From Mycobacterium sp. 3519A (GTDB taxonomy: Bacteria; Actinomycetota; Actinomycetes; Mycobacteriales; Mycobacteriaceae): a stretch of 64,000 nt of DNA. The translations under genes were made by a program, and so were the position numbers. Every line of letters starts with the position of its first letter. Within the stretch, counting starts at the first letter, position 1. This document shows, piece by piece, positions 45,861 through 54,273 of the stretch. The notes beneath the pieces are model-generated. The model searched no databases. It had not been told where the DNA came from and worked only from the letters and a program-made list of their open reading frames with translations. The stretch lies in assembly GCF_900240945.1 (NCBI RefSeq), contig NZ_OESG01000014.1, positions 2,634,734 through 2,698,733 of the forward strand. Direction: 5' to 3'.

Positions 45861-46825
45861 TGACCGAGTTGTTCCACCGGGTTGCGCGTCCGGCGATCCT
45901 GGCCGCCAGCAGGCGGGAGGGGCTGCGCAGGACCGCCGAGCGGCTGCCGGTCACCAGGGACGTGGTGCACCGCTTCGTTCCCGGCGAGACGGTCGCCGAT
46001 GCGATGAACTCCGTTGCCGAGCTTCGTGATTCGCACCGTCTGGTCAGCATCGACTACCTCGGCGAGGACGTCACCGACGTCGACACCGCGAACACGACCG
46101 TCGCCGCCTACCTCGAGTTGCTCGACGCGCTCGGCGGCCGAGAGGAACCGCGCGACCAGGTACGACCGCTCGAGGTGTCGCTGAAGCTGTCCGCGCTGGG
46201 TCAGTCGCTGCCGCGCGACGGCGAGAAGATCGCGCTGGAGAATGCGCACACGATCTGCGAGCGGGCCCAGCGGGTCGGGGCGTGGGTGACGGTCGACGCC
46301 GAAGACCACACCACCACCGATTCGACGCTGTCGATCGTGCGCGATCTGCGCACCGAATTCAGTTGGCTGGGAACGGTGTTGCAGGCCTACCTGAAGCGGA
46401 CCGAAGCCGACTGCCGCGAGTTCGCGGGTTCAGGCGCGCGGATCCGGTTGTGCAAGGGCGCCTATGACGAACCGGCGTCGGTGGCGTACCGCTCCGGCGA
46501 CGACGTCACAGACTCCTACCTGCGGTGCCTGGCGGTGTTGATGGCCGGGTCAGGCTACCCGATGGTGGCCTCGCACGACCCGCAGATCATCGAGGCGGTG
46601 CCCGCGCTGGCCCGGGAGAACGGCCGCAGCGTCGACGATTTCGAATACCAGATGCTCTACGGCATCCGCGATGCTGAGCAACGGCGGTTGGCCGACGCGG
46701 GTAACCACGTCCGCGTCTACGTCCCGTTCGGCACGCAGTGGTACGGCTACTTCGTCCGACGGCTGGCCGAGCGTCCGGCGAATCTGACGTTCTTCTTGCG
46801 CGCGCTCGCGGAGCGCAGACACTAG
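45857..46825 (+). CDS. pruB: Proline dehydrogenase (monofunctional)
   Basis: This 322-residue FAD enzyme oxidises L-proline to P5C and feeds electrons to the respiratory chain; the P5C then goes to the PruA enzyme encoded just upstream. It has the PRODH barrel motifs EVSLKLSALGQ, VTVDAEDHTTTDSTLSI, RLCKGAYDEPASVAY and EYQMLYGIRDAEQRRL, and ends YFVRRLAERPANLTFFLR. It overlaps pruA (ATGA) and matches M. tuberculosis Rv1188. Its TAG stop overlaps the convergent SnoaL-like gene by 4 bp (CTAG). Confidence 0.94.
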   Translation: MMTELFHRVARPAILAASRREGLRRTAERLPVTRDVVHRFVPGETVADAMNSVAELRDSHRLVSIDYLGEDVTDVDTANTTVAAYLELLDALGGREEPRDQVRPLEVSLKLSALGQSLPRDGEKIALENAHTICERAQRVGAWVTVDAEDHTTTDSTLSIVRDLRTEFSWLGTVLQAYLKRTEADCREFAGSGARIRLCKGAYDEPASVAYRSGDDVTDSYLRCLAVLMAGSGYPMVASHDPQIIEAVPALARENGRSVDDFEYQMLYGIRDAEQRRLADAGNHVRVYVPFGTQWYGYFVRRLAERPANLTFFLRALAERRH

Positions 46826-47217
46826 CCGGTCAGCGGGAACGATCCGTGCTCGTGCGTGACGACCCAGCGGCCGTCGCGCTTGCGCAGACCGAACGTCATC
46901 CGCAGACGATTGTCGGGGTTCTGCTCGAAGTCCTCCGGCTTACCGCAGCGGGCTAACGCGTACGCGAACGCCACGTCATCGCCTGCCGTCACCTCCAGCT
47001 CGGTGATTTCGAAGACGGCGCCCTGGCGTTGCCACTCGAAGAAGTCCGGCCAGGAGTCTCGGTAGGCGGCGATGCCGCGAAGGCCGTCGTACGGAGGCGG
47101 CACGTCGAACATGACGATGTCCGGATCACGATCGGCCAGAACGGCTTCGATATCACCGGTGTGCACGGCGTCCGCCCAGCGGAGGATGAGTTGGCGGATG
47201 GTGTCCGCATCATTCAT
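46822..47217 (-). CDS. SnoaL-like / ketosteroid-isomerase-fold protein
   Basis: This 131-residue protein has the NTF2-like cone fold: an N-terminal helix (DADTIRQLILRWADAVHTGD), DRDPDIVMFDVPPPYDGL, YRDSWPDFFEW, and C-terminal strands (RMTFGLRKRDGRWVVTHEHGSFPL). Members include small hydrolases, isomerases and binding proteins; the activity cannot be fixed. ATG 47217 overlaps the stop of the upstream 38-residue mini-protein by 8 bp, so translation is coupled. Confidence 0.8.
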   Translation of the reverse strand: MNDADTIRQLILRWADAVHTGDIEAVLADRDPDIVMFDVPPPYDGLRGIAAYRDSWPDFFEWQRQGAVFEITELEVTAGDDVAFAYALARCGKPEDFEQNPDNRLRMTFGLRKRDGRWVVTHEHGSFPLTG

Positions 47218-47326
47218 CGGGCTTGCATCCTTTGTATTCGGAGGTGCTGCGGGATGACACGAGGACGTAGCCGGCACTGGCGAACAGGACTGGCATCATT
47301 GCCATCATCCCGAACATTGCGGTCAT
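47210..47326 (-). CDS. 38-residue Met-rich membrane mini-protein
   Basis: A short frame begins MTAMFGMMAMMPVLFASAGY and ends YKGCKPDE. Six of the first 11 residues are Met, followed by a hydrophobic helix and a polar tail with one Cys. A near-perfect ribosome site (GAGGAGG, 7 nt before the ATG) supports translation. Its TGA overlaps the ATG of the SnoaL-like gene (ATGAATGA). It may be a small membrane protein or a translational leader for the downstream gene. No known family was recognised. Confidence 0.6.
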   Translation of the reverse strand: MTAMFGMMAMMPVLFASAGYVLVSSRSTSEYKGCKPDE

Positions 47327-47356
47327 CGTGTCACCTCCTCGGACCTCTTGTTTGTT

Positions 47357-47374
47357 CAACGGTGTAGACCGTTG
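47357..47374. promoter_or_regulatory. Inverted repeat CAACGGT-GTAG-ACCGTTG
   Basis: A perfect 18-bp dyad with 7-bp arms lies between the mini-protein/SnoaL operon and the divergent MFS gene. It is about 30 nt upstream of the former and 71 nt upstream of the latter. Its form suits a TetR-family repressor, but none is encoded nearby. Confidence 0.55.
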
Positions 47375-47445
47375 TGCGGTTCAAAAATCGGGTTGATGTC
47401 CGGATAGACCTCGCGCGCCGGCAGAACTCATCACAATGACAAGCG

Positions 47446-48762
47446 ATGACGACATACCTGCCCGATTCAGCCGTCGGCAAGAAGACGATGACGAAGGTCA
47501 CGCGTCGTCTCATCCCCTTCCTGGTGCTTCTCTACTTCATCAACTACCTCGACCGGGTCAACATCGGCTTCGCGGGCCCGAATGGCATGAACGAGGAACT
47601 CGGCATGAGCGCCACGATGTTCGGCTTCGCGTCGGGCATCTTCTTCGTCGGCTATGTGCTGCTGGAGGTCCCGAGCAACATCGCACTCAACAAGTTCGGC
47701 GGTCGCCGGTGGCTGGCACGCATCATGTTGACCTGGGGCATCATCAGCACGGCGATCGCGTTCGTGCCCAACGCGGAAACCCTTATCGTGCTGCGATTCC
47801 TGCTCGGTGTGGCAGAAGCCGGTTTCTTCCCGGGCATCATCCTGTACCTCACGTTCTGGTTCCCCGAGAAGCGGCGCTCCAGGGCGGTCTCGTTGTTCAT
47901 GGTGGCCGTTCCGGTGTCCACCGCCATCGGATCGACCTTGTCGTCCTTGGTGATCGAATGGGGTCACGGAGTTTTCGGCCTCGCGGGTTGGCGCTTCATG
48001 TTCCTCGTCGAGGGGTTGCCCGCGATCCTGCTCGCGGTTGTCTGCTGGTTCTACCTCACCGATCGACCGGGTCAGGCCGGCTGGCTCGCCGGCGATGAAA
48101 AACAGTGGCTGGAAATGACTTTGGATGTCGAGCGGTCGATCGCGGCGAGCGGCCAGCACTGGCCGCTCAAGAAGGCCCTCAGCCATCCGAGGATCCTTGC
48201 GCTGGGGTTCGTCTACTTCGGGATCACCTACGGCCTCTACGCGGTCGGGTTCTTCCTCCCGACGATCGTCGCCGGCTTCCAGCAGGAGTACGGCACCCAC
48301 CTCGACGTCATCCAGCGCGGCCTCGTGACATCGATTCCCTACGTCGCCGCCGCCATCGTGATGGTGCCGTGGGCGCGCCACGCCGACCGGACCGGTGAAC
48401 GGGTGTGGCACGTCGCGATCCCCGCCATCGTCGGGGGCGTGGCCATACCGGCCGCCCTCTACATGACCGATCCCTACCTGGCGATGGTCGCCATCACGCT
48501 GTCCACCTGCTCGGTCATGTGCGCCCTACCGGTGTTCTGGGCGCTCCCTTCGACTTTCCTCACTGGAGTGGCCGCGGCCGGTGGCATCGCTTTGATCAAC
48601 TCGCTCGGCAACCTCAGCGGATTCAGCGGACCGTACGTGACCGGATGGCTGACCGATTTGACCGGCGACGCCAAGCTGGCGATGTGGGTGGTCGGCGTTC
48701 TGTCGCTGGCCGCGGCGACGGTGGTGGTCTGGCTGGGAGCCAAACCTCGGCCGGCGTCGTGA
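47446..48762 (+). CDS. MFS transporter, anion:cation symporter (phthalate/tartrate permease type)
   Basis: This 438-residue 12-helix permease starts MTTYLPDSAVGKKTMTKVTR. It has the ACS-family signature in helix 1 (LLYFINYLDRVNIGFAG) and the helix 4-5 segment RFLLGVAEAGFFPGIILYL, which identify organic-anion carriers (phthalate, tartrate, galactarate, 4-hydroxyphenylacetate). The actual substrate is unknown. It is divergent to the SnoaL-like operon, and the two may share the operator at 47357-47374. No enzyme gene follows it on the same strand. Confidence 0.87.
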   Translation: MTTYLPDSAVGKKTMTKVTRRLIPFLVLLYFINYLDRVNIGFAGPNGMNEELGMSATMFGFASGIFFVGYVLLEVPSNIALNKFGGRRWLARIMLTWGIISTAIAFVPNAETLIVLRFLLGVAEAGFFPGIILYLTFWFPEKRRSRAVSLFMVAVPVSTAIGSTLSSLVIEWGHGVFGLAGWRFMFLVEGLPAILLAVVCWFYLTDRPGQAGWLAGDEKQWLEMTLDVERSIAASGQHWPLKKALSHPRILALGFVYFGITYGLYAVGFFLPTIVAGFQQEYGTHLDVIQRGLVTSIPYVAAAIVMVPWARHADRTGERVWHVAIPAIVGGVAIPAALYMTDPYLAMVAITLSTCSVMCALPVFWALPSTFLTGVAAAGGIALINSLGNLSGFSGPYVTGWLTDLTGDAKLAMWVVGVLSLAAATVVVWLGAKPRPAS

Positions 48763-48824
48763 CGGAGCGTCGTCACCGAGCGCCGAGACTGCCGCCTGAT
48801 CGCGAATCTCGCCGACGCGCACTG

Positions 48825-48887
48825 CGTTGACTCTGCGCTCGCGGCGCCCTGCTCCCGGATTATTGCGCCACAGCCGCAGAGTCAACG
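48825..48887. terminator. Long-loop inverted repeat between convergent MFS and NUDIX genes
   Basis: Arms CGTTGACTCTGCG (48825-48837) and CGCAGAGTCAACG (48875-48887) are exact complements with a 37-nt loop. The right arm overlaps the NUDIX stop codon. It lies between convergent genes, so a bidirectional terminator is plausible, although the loop is unusually long. Confidence 0.55.
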
Positions 48888-49418
48888 ACCGGCCAGCAGC
48901 AGCAAAGCCCACGCCGCGACGGACTGTGAATCGGTGATTTCGCCGTCGCGCATCATCCGTTCGAGCTGACCGCGGGTGAACCATTCGTTGCGCATGTCCT
49001 GCTCCTCGTGCTCGCGGTCATGCTCACCTTCGGTGATGCCCGTCGCGAGAAATACCGCGCACCGCTGGCTGCTCATCCCCGGCGCCACGTCGAGTGTGCC
49101 CAGCAGTTCCATCGACGCCGCTCGCAACCCGGTCTCCTCGCTCAGCTCACGGTTCGCAAGCTCGCTGGGTTCGAGTTCCACCTGGCCCGGCGCGGCGCCC
49201 TGCGGAAATTCCCAGCGCCGCCTGCCCAGCGGATAACGGAACTGCTCGACCAGGTGAAACCGGTCGCCGTCACGCGGAATCACCAGCGCACACGTCGGCT
49301 TGTCGACCACCGAGTAAATGCCGGGGCTGCCGTCCGGACGCCGGATGTCGTCTTCTCGCAAAGTCAGCCAATTGTTCCGATACACCTCACGCGAGCCCAC
49401 CCGCTGGATCTGGTTCAC
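48882..49418 (-). CDS. NUDIX hydrolase, ADP-ribose pyrophosphatase type
   Basis: This 178-residue protein has a complete Nudix box (about 80-104: GAAPGQVELEPSELANRELS then EETGL). The Pro-containing extension and REDDIRRPDGSPGIYSVVDKP at the N-terminus are typical of ADP-sugar pyrophosphatases. The substrate is probably ADP-ribose or a related nucleotide sugar. I chose GTG 49418 (NQIQRVGSREVYRNNW); the frame opens to 49625 but would overlap fadD36. GATACT lies 6 nt before this GTG, giving a leaderless transcript divergent from fadD36. Confidence 0.86.
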   Translation of the reverse strand: MNQIQRVGSREVYRNNWLTLREDDIRRPDGSPGIYSVVDKPTCALVIPRDGDRFHLVEQFRYPLGRRRWEFPQGAAPGQVELEPSELANRELSEETGLRAASMELLGTLDVAPGMSSQRCAVFLATGITEGEHDREHEEQDMRNEWFTRGQLERMMRDGEITDSQSVAAWALLLLAGR

Positions 49419-49459
49419 GCGCCCAGTATCGCCGAGCCCCATATGGGTAACCTCACCTC

Positions 49460-50857
49460 GTGCTCTTGGCCTCGCTGAACCCAGCCGCCGTCGCAGGCGG
49501 CGCCGACATCGCCGACGCGGTTCGCGTCGACGGCGCCACACTGAGCCGCAGCGATCTGGTAGGCGCTGCCACGTCGGTGGCCGAGCGGGTCGCCGACGCC
49601 GACCGCGTGGCCGTGCTGGCCACACCCAGCGCCACCACAGTGCTGGCGGTCGCGGGATGCCTGATCGCAGGCGTGCCCGTCGTGCCCGTACCGGCGGACG
49701 TCGGCGCCGCCGAGCGCAGCCACATGCTGGCCGACTCCGGCGCGCAGGTGTGGCTGGGGGAGAAACCCGCCGAGGCCGACGGGCTGGCCCATATCCCGGT
49801 GCGACTGCACGCCCGGTCGTGGCATCGCTATCCCGAACCGCACCCGGATACGACGGCGCTGATCATCTACACGTCGGGCACCACGGGCCCGCCCAAGGGT
49901 GTGGTGCTGAGCAGGCGCGCGGTCGCCGCCGACATCGACATGCTCGCCGAGGCCTGGCAGTGGACCGCCGACGACACCCTGGTGCACGGGCTGCCGATGT
50001 ATCACGTACACGGCCTGGTGCTGGGACTGATCGGCTCGCTGCGGATCGGAAACCGCTTCCTGCACACCGGAAGACCGACGCCGGAGGCCTACGCGCAGGC
50101 CGGTGGCTCGATGTACTTCGGGGTGCCGACGGTGTGGACGCGCATCGTCGCCGACGAGTCAGCGGCGCGTGCGTTGTCCTCCGCGCGACTGCTGGTGTCG
50201 GGCAGCGCGCCACTGCCGGTGCCCGTCTTCGACAAGTTGGCCGAATTGACCGGACACCGGCCAGTCGAACGCTATGGGGCCACCGAGTCACTGATCACGC
50301 TGTCCACCCGCATCGACGGTGAGCGCAGACCCGGTTCGGTGGGGCTGCCGTTGACCGGTGTGCAGACGCGACTCGTCGACGAGCACGGCGAGGCGGTCCC
50401 GCACGACGGAAAAACCATCGGGCGCCTGCAGATTCAGAGCCCCACGATGTTCGACGGCTACCTCAACAAGCCGGAGGCCACCGCCGAGGCGTACGACGCC
50501 GACTGGTACCGCACCGGTGACGTCGCGGTGATCGACGAGGCGGGCATGCATCGCATTGTCGGGCGCGAGTCCGTCGACTTGATCAAGACCGGCGGCTTCC
50601 GGGTCGGGGCAGGGGAGATCGAGACCGTATTGCTGGGTCATCCCGGCGTCGCCGAGGTGGCGGTGGTCGGTGTGCCCGACGACGATCTCGGTCAGCGGAT
50701 CGTCGCATTCGTCGTGGGCGACGCGGACCCACAGGCGTTGATCGATTATGTCGCACAACAGCTTTCGGTGCACAAGCGGCCGCGCGAGGTGCGGTTGGTG
50801 GACAGTCTGCCGCGTAACGCGATGGGCAAGGTGCTGAAGAAGGAGTTGACCGGATGA
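49460..50857 (+). CDS. fadD36: FadD36-like acyl-CoA synthetase
   Basis: This 465-residue enzyme of the ANL superfamily has the P-loop IIYTSGTTGPPKGVVLSRR (about 134-152), an adenine site with RYGATESLITLSTR, the motif YRTGDVAVID, GRESVDLIKTGGFRVGAGEIE, and the catalytic Lys in NAMGKVLKKEL. The compact N-terminus resembles malonyl-CoA/methylmalonyl-CoA synthetases, so a short dicarboxylic or branched acid substrate is possible. It matches M. tuberculosis Rv1193 in type and order. GTG 49460 is preceded by TAACCT at 6 nt (leaderless). It heads a three-gene operon with overlapping ends. Confidence 0.86.
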   Translation: MLLASLNPAAVAGGADIADAVRVDGATLSRSDLVGAATSVAERVADADRVAVLATPSATTVLAVAGCLIAGVPVVPVPADVGAAERSHMLADSGAQVWLGEKPAEADGLAHIPVRLHARSWHRYPEPHPDTTALIIYTSGTTGPPKGVVLSRRAVAADIDMLAEAWQWTADDTLVHGLPMYHVHGLVLGLIGSLRIGNRFLHTGRPTPEAYAQAGGSMYFGVPTVWTRIVADESAARALSSARLLVSGSAPLPVPVFDKLAELTGHRPVERYGATESLITLSTRIDGERRPGSVGLPLTGVQTRLVDEHGEAVPHDGKTIGRLQIQSPTMFDGYLNKPEATAEAYDADWYRTGDVAVIDEAGMHRIVGRESVDLIKTGGFRVGAGEIETVLLGHPGVAEVAVVGVPDDDLGQRIVAFVVGDADPQALIDYVAQQLSVHKRPREVRLVDSLPRNAMGKVLKKELTG

Positions 50858-51204
50858 CCCTGAGGTTCGACGAGATCTGCATCGACGCCCACGACGCAGC
50901 TGCGCTCGGCGCCTGGTGGTCGCAGGTCCTCGGGTGGCGGCACTACCGCGACGACGACGGCGACGTGGTGCTCGAGGCTCCGCCGGGCACGGGACCGAAC
51001 TGGTTGTTCATCGACGTGCCTGACGACAAAGTGGTGAAGAACCGGATTCACCTCGACTTCCGGCCCGACGACCAGCAGGCCGAGGTCGACCGTGTAATCG
51101 GCTTGGGCGCACGGCATGTCGACATCGGTCAGGGCGAGCAGTCCTGGGTGGTGCTGGCCGACCCGGAGGGCAACGAGTTCTGCATCCTCGCGGCGCACGA
51201 TTGA
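50854..51204 (+). CDS. VOC (glyoxalase/bleomycin-resistance) superfamily protein
   Basis: This 116-residue single VOC module has a beta-alpha-beta-beta-beta pattern: FDEICIDAHDAAALGAWWSQ, WLFIDVPDDKVVKNRIHLDF, and WVVLADPEGNEFCIL. The late Asp-Pro-Glu-Gly-Asn-Glu motif is typical. Members act as metal-dependent lyases, isomerases or binding proteins; no activity can be assigned. The ATG overlaps the fadD36 stop (ATGA). Confidence 0.85.
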   Translation: MTLRFDEICIDAHDAAALGAWWSQVLGWRHYRDDDGDVVLEAPPGTGPNWLFIDVPDDKVVKNRIHLDFRPDDQQAEVDRVIGLGARHVDIGQGEQSWVVLADPEGNEFCILAAHD

Positions 51205-51776
51205 TGCGCACCGTGTCCCTGGCCCTCCTGGCCGCTTCGCTGATCGGTGGGTGCGCGACGACGACCCCGATTCAACCGGTGTCCACCACCGAACCGCCGT
51301 TGCCTCCGGCGCCGCTGACCATCGGCCCGGCCGCCACCGACACCTACGGCGGATGGATTCCCGACGGTCAGACGCTGAGCCCCTACGACACGTCGAACCC
51401 CGCGGTGACCAACCTGGATCCGACGTTGCTCGCCGCCGTCCAGAAGGCCGCCGACGCTGCCAAAGCGCAGGGCGTCGACCTCAGGATCAACTCCGGTTGG
51501 CGGTCAAAAGGGTTCCAGCAGAAGCTGTTCGACGACGCCGTCCACACCTACGGCAGCGTCGACGTGGCGCGGCAATTCGTGGCGTCGCCGGATGTGTCGA
51601 AACATGTTGTCGGACAGGCTGTCGACATCGCGCCGGTCGAGGCGGACAAGTGGCTGATCCGCAACGGCGCGCAGTTCGGGTTGTGCCAGATCTATGCCAA
51701 CGAGATCTGGCATTTCGAGTTGGCGCTCGATGCGCAGGGCAACTGCCCGCCACTGCGGCCCAACGCGGCGGGCTAG
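51204..51776 (+). CDS. Lipoprotein D,D-/L,D-carboxypeptidase of peptidase family M15 (VanY-like)
   Basis: This 190-residue lipoprotein begins MRTVSLALLAASLIGGC with a lipobox (Cys at 17). A Pro-rich linker leads to an M15 peptidase domain that trims peptidoglycan stem peptides. Visible motifs are LRINSGWRSKGFQQKLFDDA, the zinc-site SKHVVGQAVDI (His and Asp ligands) and EIWHFE (third ligand and catalytic Glu). It acts outside the cytoplasmic membrane. Its start overlaps the VOC stop by one base (TGATG), and its TAG overlaps the convergent MFS stop by 4 bp. Confidence 0.87.
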   Translation: MRTVSLALLAASLIGGCATTTPIQPVSTTEPPLPPAPLTIGPAATDTYGGWIPDGQTLSPYDTSNPAVTNLDPTLLAAVQKAADAAKAQGVDLRINSGWRSKGFQQKLFDDAVHTYGSVDVARQFVASPDVSKHVVGQAVDIAPVEADKWLIRNGAQFGLCQIYANEIWHFELALDAQGNCPPLRPNAAG

Positions 51777-52951
51777 GCCGTCGCGGGAAACGCCTTGGGC
51801 GACAGCACGACCACGAGCAGGCCGATGCCGATGAGCGAACCGCCCACCCACGGCAGCGACGACAGGCCCGCGGTCTGAAGCAGACCGGCGCCGATCGCCG
51901 CGCCGCCTGCGATGCCCGCGTTGGCGGTCGCGTTCACCCACGCGCCCGCCAGTTCAGGTGACACCGCATGGGTGCGCACGGCGCACGCCTGATAGATCGA
52001 CGGCAGGCCGCCGAAGGCCCCGTTCCAGACGGCCGTCGCGGCGACGACGGCCACCATCGCAGGCCACGTGCCACCGAGCGCGAGCACGGCGACGACCACC
52101 GTGCCGAGTACAGCCACCGCGGCGGTACGCGGGCTTCGGTCGAGGTGCCTGCCGACCCACCACAGCGAGAGCAAACCGCATGCGCCACATACCAACAGGA
52201 TCGGGCCGACGAACGTCGGGCTGACGCCGCTGTTGAGCAGCAGCACGCTGACGTACGTGTACACCGTGAACTGCCCGAGAAAGGAAAACAGGTTGGACGC
52301 CGAGACGGCGGTGAGCGCTTTGCGGCCCGCGGTCATCGAACGATCCGACACCGGTTCGGAATTCACCCGCGGCAGCACCCGGGCGACGAGCACCAGCGTC
52401 GCGACCGACAGCACGGCCAGCAGCGCGTACGACGCTCGCCATCCCACCGCGGTGCCCAACGACGTCGTCACCGGAACGCCGAGCACCATACCCGCGGAAG
52501 AACCACCGCCGGCGAGGGCCAGCGCCCGCCCCACATGGGCCCGCGACACCAAACGCGGTGCGTAACCGATCATCAACGAGAAGAACAGCGCGTGCGTCAC
52601 CCCGCCGATGGCCCGCCCCGCGGCGACGACCGCGAATACCGGCGCGACGGCGACCAGCAGGTTGCTCACCGCGTACCCGAGCACGGTCGCCAGCAGCAGC
52701 GGCTTGCGTCCGAACCGGGCAGTCGCGATGGTCAGCGGCACGGAAAGGGTGGCGACCATCACCGCGTACAGGCCGACCAACAGGCCGGTGACCGAATTGG
52801 ACACACCGAAGGTCGCGCCGACCGCGGGCAGCAGTCCCACCAACGAAACCTCGGTCGTGACAGCGAGAAACGCGGCAAGCGCCAGCGACAGCAGTCCCGG
52901 CACGCTGTCCCGCAGCCCTTCACCGGGGGTGCGTTGGACGGTGACCGACAT
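51773..52951 (-). CDS. MFS exporter, drug:H+ antiporter (AraJ/Rv1200-type) family
   Basis: This 392-residue 12-helix permease begins MSVTVQRTPGEGLRDSVPGL. Its helix 1 segment FLAVTTEVSLVGLLPAVGA with TE, loop GLYAVMVATLSVPLTIA and TARFGRKPLL place it among arabinose-efflux-like exporters of sugars or drugs. ATG 52951 is used; the frame continues to 53305 but that region is the divergent ROK gene. The dyad at 52958-52984 overlaps its promoter, so the divergent ROK protein probably represses it. Confidence 0.86.
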   Translation of the reverse strand: MSVTVQRTPGEGLRDSVPGLLSLALAAFLAVTTEVSLVGLLPAVGATFGVSNSVTGLLVGLYAVMVATLSVPLTIATARFGRKPLLLATVLGYAVSNLLVAVAPVFAVVAAGRAIGGVTHALFFSLMIGYAPRLVSRAHVGRALALAGGGSSAGMVLGVPVTTSLGTAVGWRASYALLAVLSVATLVLVARVLPRVNSEPVSDRSMTAGRKALTAVSASNLFSFLGQFTVYTYVSVLLLNSGVSPTFVGPILLVCGACGLLSLWWVGRHLDRSPRTAAVAVLGTVVVAVLALGGTWPAMVAVVAATAVWNGAFGGLPSIYQACAVRTHAVSPELAGAWVNATANAGIAGGAAIGAGLLQTAGLSSLPWVGGSLIGIGLLVVVLSPKAFPATA

Positions 52952-52957
52952 TGCCAC

Positions 52958-52984
52958 GAATATACTCGGCAATCGAGCATATTC
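52958..52984. promoter_or_regulatory. 27-bp ROK operator between divergent MFS and ROK genes
   Basis: GAATAT-a-CTCG-gcaat-CGAG-c-ATATTC is perfectly symmetric over both blocks. It fills the 52-bp gap between the two start codons. NagC/Mlc/XylR-type ROK proteins bind dyads of this length and A/T-rich ends. Confidence 0.7.
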
Positions 52985-53003
52985 AAATGAGATACTACCC
53001 GCG

Positions 53004-54191
53004 ATGGCACAGGACCCACGACAGGCCGCGCATGTGCGCTGGTTGGGCGCCGCCCAACTGATCGACGCAGTGCGGTCCGAGCCCGGCATCACCCGCGCCG
53101 CCGCCGCCCAGCGGTTGGGCATCGGCAGCGGCGGAGCCACCGAACTGGTCGCCCGCGTGCGGCAGGCGCGTCTGCTCGACGAAACGCCCGCGCCGGCACA
53201 GGGGCGTGGACGCCCGACCACCGTGCTCGGTCCGCACCCGCAGGGCCCGCTGGTGTTGGCGGCCGATCTGCGGGTCACCGACTGGCGTCTTGCGCTGGCC
53301 GGCATCGACGGCTTACCGCAACCGGTGACGCAGGCCGGGTATCGCGGCGCCGAATTGGGGCCGGTCCTTGCTCAGCTTGCCGACGCCATCGGTGCCGTCT
53401 ACCGACGAAAGTCCAAGCGGCTCAGGGCGATTGCGGTATCAGTGGCGGGCACCGTCAGCGACTCGCGGCTCGTGCAGTTCACCTCGAGGGGCTGGAGCGA
53501 CGTCGACCTTTCGGTGTTGACGTCGAAGATCCCGAAGCGTGCGGACATTCCTCTGCTGCTTGGCAACGATGCGACGCTGGCCGGGTTGGCCGAGGCGCGT
53601 ACCGGCGCCGCCAGGGACGCCACGACCGCGCTGTATTTGATTGTGGCGCAAGGGATCGGCGGTACGTTGGTGGTCAACGGTGAGACGCTCACCGGGGCGC
53701 ACGGCGCGGCGGGGGAGTACGGCCACGTTCCGTTCGGCGACCCTGCGCTGGTTTGCCCGTGTGGTGCGCGCGGATGCTGGGACCTCACCGTGGATGGCCG
53801 CGCACTGGCCAGGCATCGTGGCGATCGACCGCCCGACGACCCGGTCGGCTATGTGCACGAGTTGATCGGACGCCGCGACGCCGCGACCCGGCAGGCCTTC
53901 GATGCCGTCGCCGCGTCGCTGGGGCGCGGTGTCGGCGGTCTGGTGAACCTGCACGATCCCGAGGTGGTGACGTTGGGCGGGGTCGCCGCCGTGATCAGGT
54001 CGGCCGCACCGCACGTTTTCGACGCCGCGTACCGCGATGGCCTGATGGCCTTCCGAAAAGGTTCGCCGCCGCCGGTGTGCGACGCCCAACACGGCGAAGA
54101 GGGGCCGCTGCACGGTGCCGTTGTGCTGGCCCTCGACCACGTCACCAGTGCTGCGGGACTGGCCGATTGGGTTGGCCGGCTGCGGGTTTGA
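53004..54191 (+). CDS. ROK family transcriptional regulator
   Basis: This 395-residue protein has an N-terminal winged helix (about 10-70, GITRAAAAQRLGIGSGGATE). A ROK sugar-kinase-like domain follows with a zinc motif (CPCGARGCWD, about 248-257), the GEYGHVPFG segment, and LGNDATLAGLAEA. These regulators sense sugars or their phosphates. The motif around NDATLAG suggests that some ligand-binding residues are kept. GATACT lies 7 nt upstream of ATG 53004, so the mRNA is probably leaderless. It probably controls the divergent exporter and itself. Confidence 0.86.
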   Translation: MAQDPRQAAHVRWLGAAQLIDAVRSEPGITRAAAAQRLGIGSGGATELVARVRQARLLDETPAPAQGRGRPTTVLGPHPQGPLVLAADLRVTDWRLALAGIDGLPQPVTQAGYRGAELGPVLAQLADAIGAVYRRKSKRLRAIAVSVAGTVSDSRLVQFTSRGWSDVDLSVLTSKIPKRADIPLLLGNDATLAGLAEARTGAARDATTALYLIVAQGIGGTLVVNGETLTGAHGAAGEYGHVPFGDPALVCPCGARGCWDLTVDGRALARHRGDRPPDDPVGYVHELIGRRDAATRQAFDAVAASLGRGVGGLVNLHDPEVVTLGGVAAVIRSAAPHVFDAAYRDGLMAFRKGSPPPVCDAQHGEEGPLHGAVVLALDHVTSAAGLADWVGRLRV

Positions 54192-54205
54192 CCGCCGTTG
54201 TCTGG

Positions 54206-54268
54206 CGCGAGCGACCCCAAAATGCACGCCATCATCGGCGTGTCGCTGTGCAGACGCGGTCGCTCGCG
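54206..54268. terminator. Nested inverted repeat between convergent ROK and dapD genes
   Basis: Outer arms CGCGAGCGACC (54206-54216) and GGTCGCTCGCG (54258-54268) enclose an inner stem CACGCC/GGCGTG (54225-54230, 54237-54242). Its place between convergent stops suggests bidirectional termination; the same kind of repeat may recur genome-wide. Confidence 0.55.
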
Positions 54269-54273
54269 GGGAA

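Noticed and set aside
48882..49625. Long (247-codon) NUDIX start at 49625
   Set aside because: The extra 69 codons are Arg/Pro-rich, overlap fadD36 on the other strand, and a leaderless GTG at 49418 fits family length.
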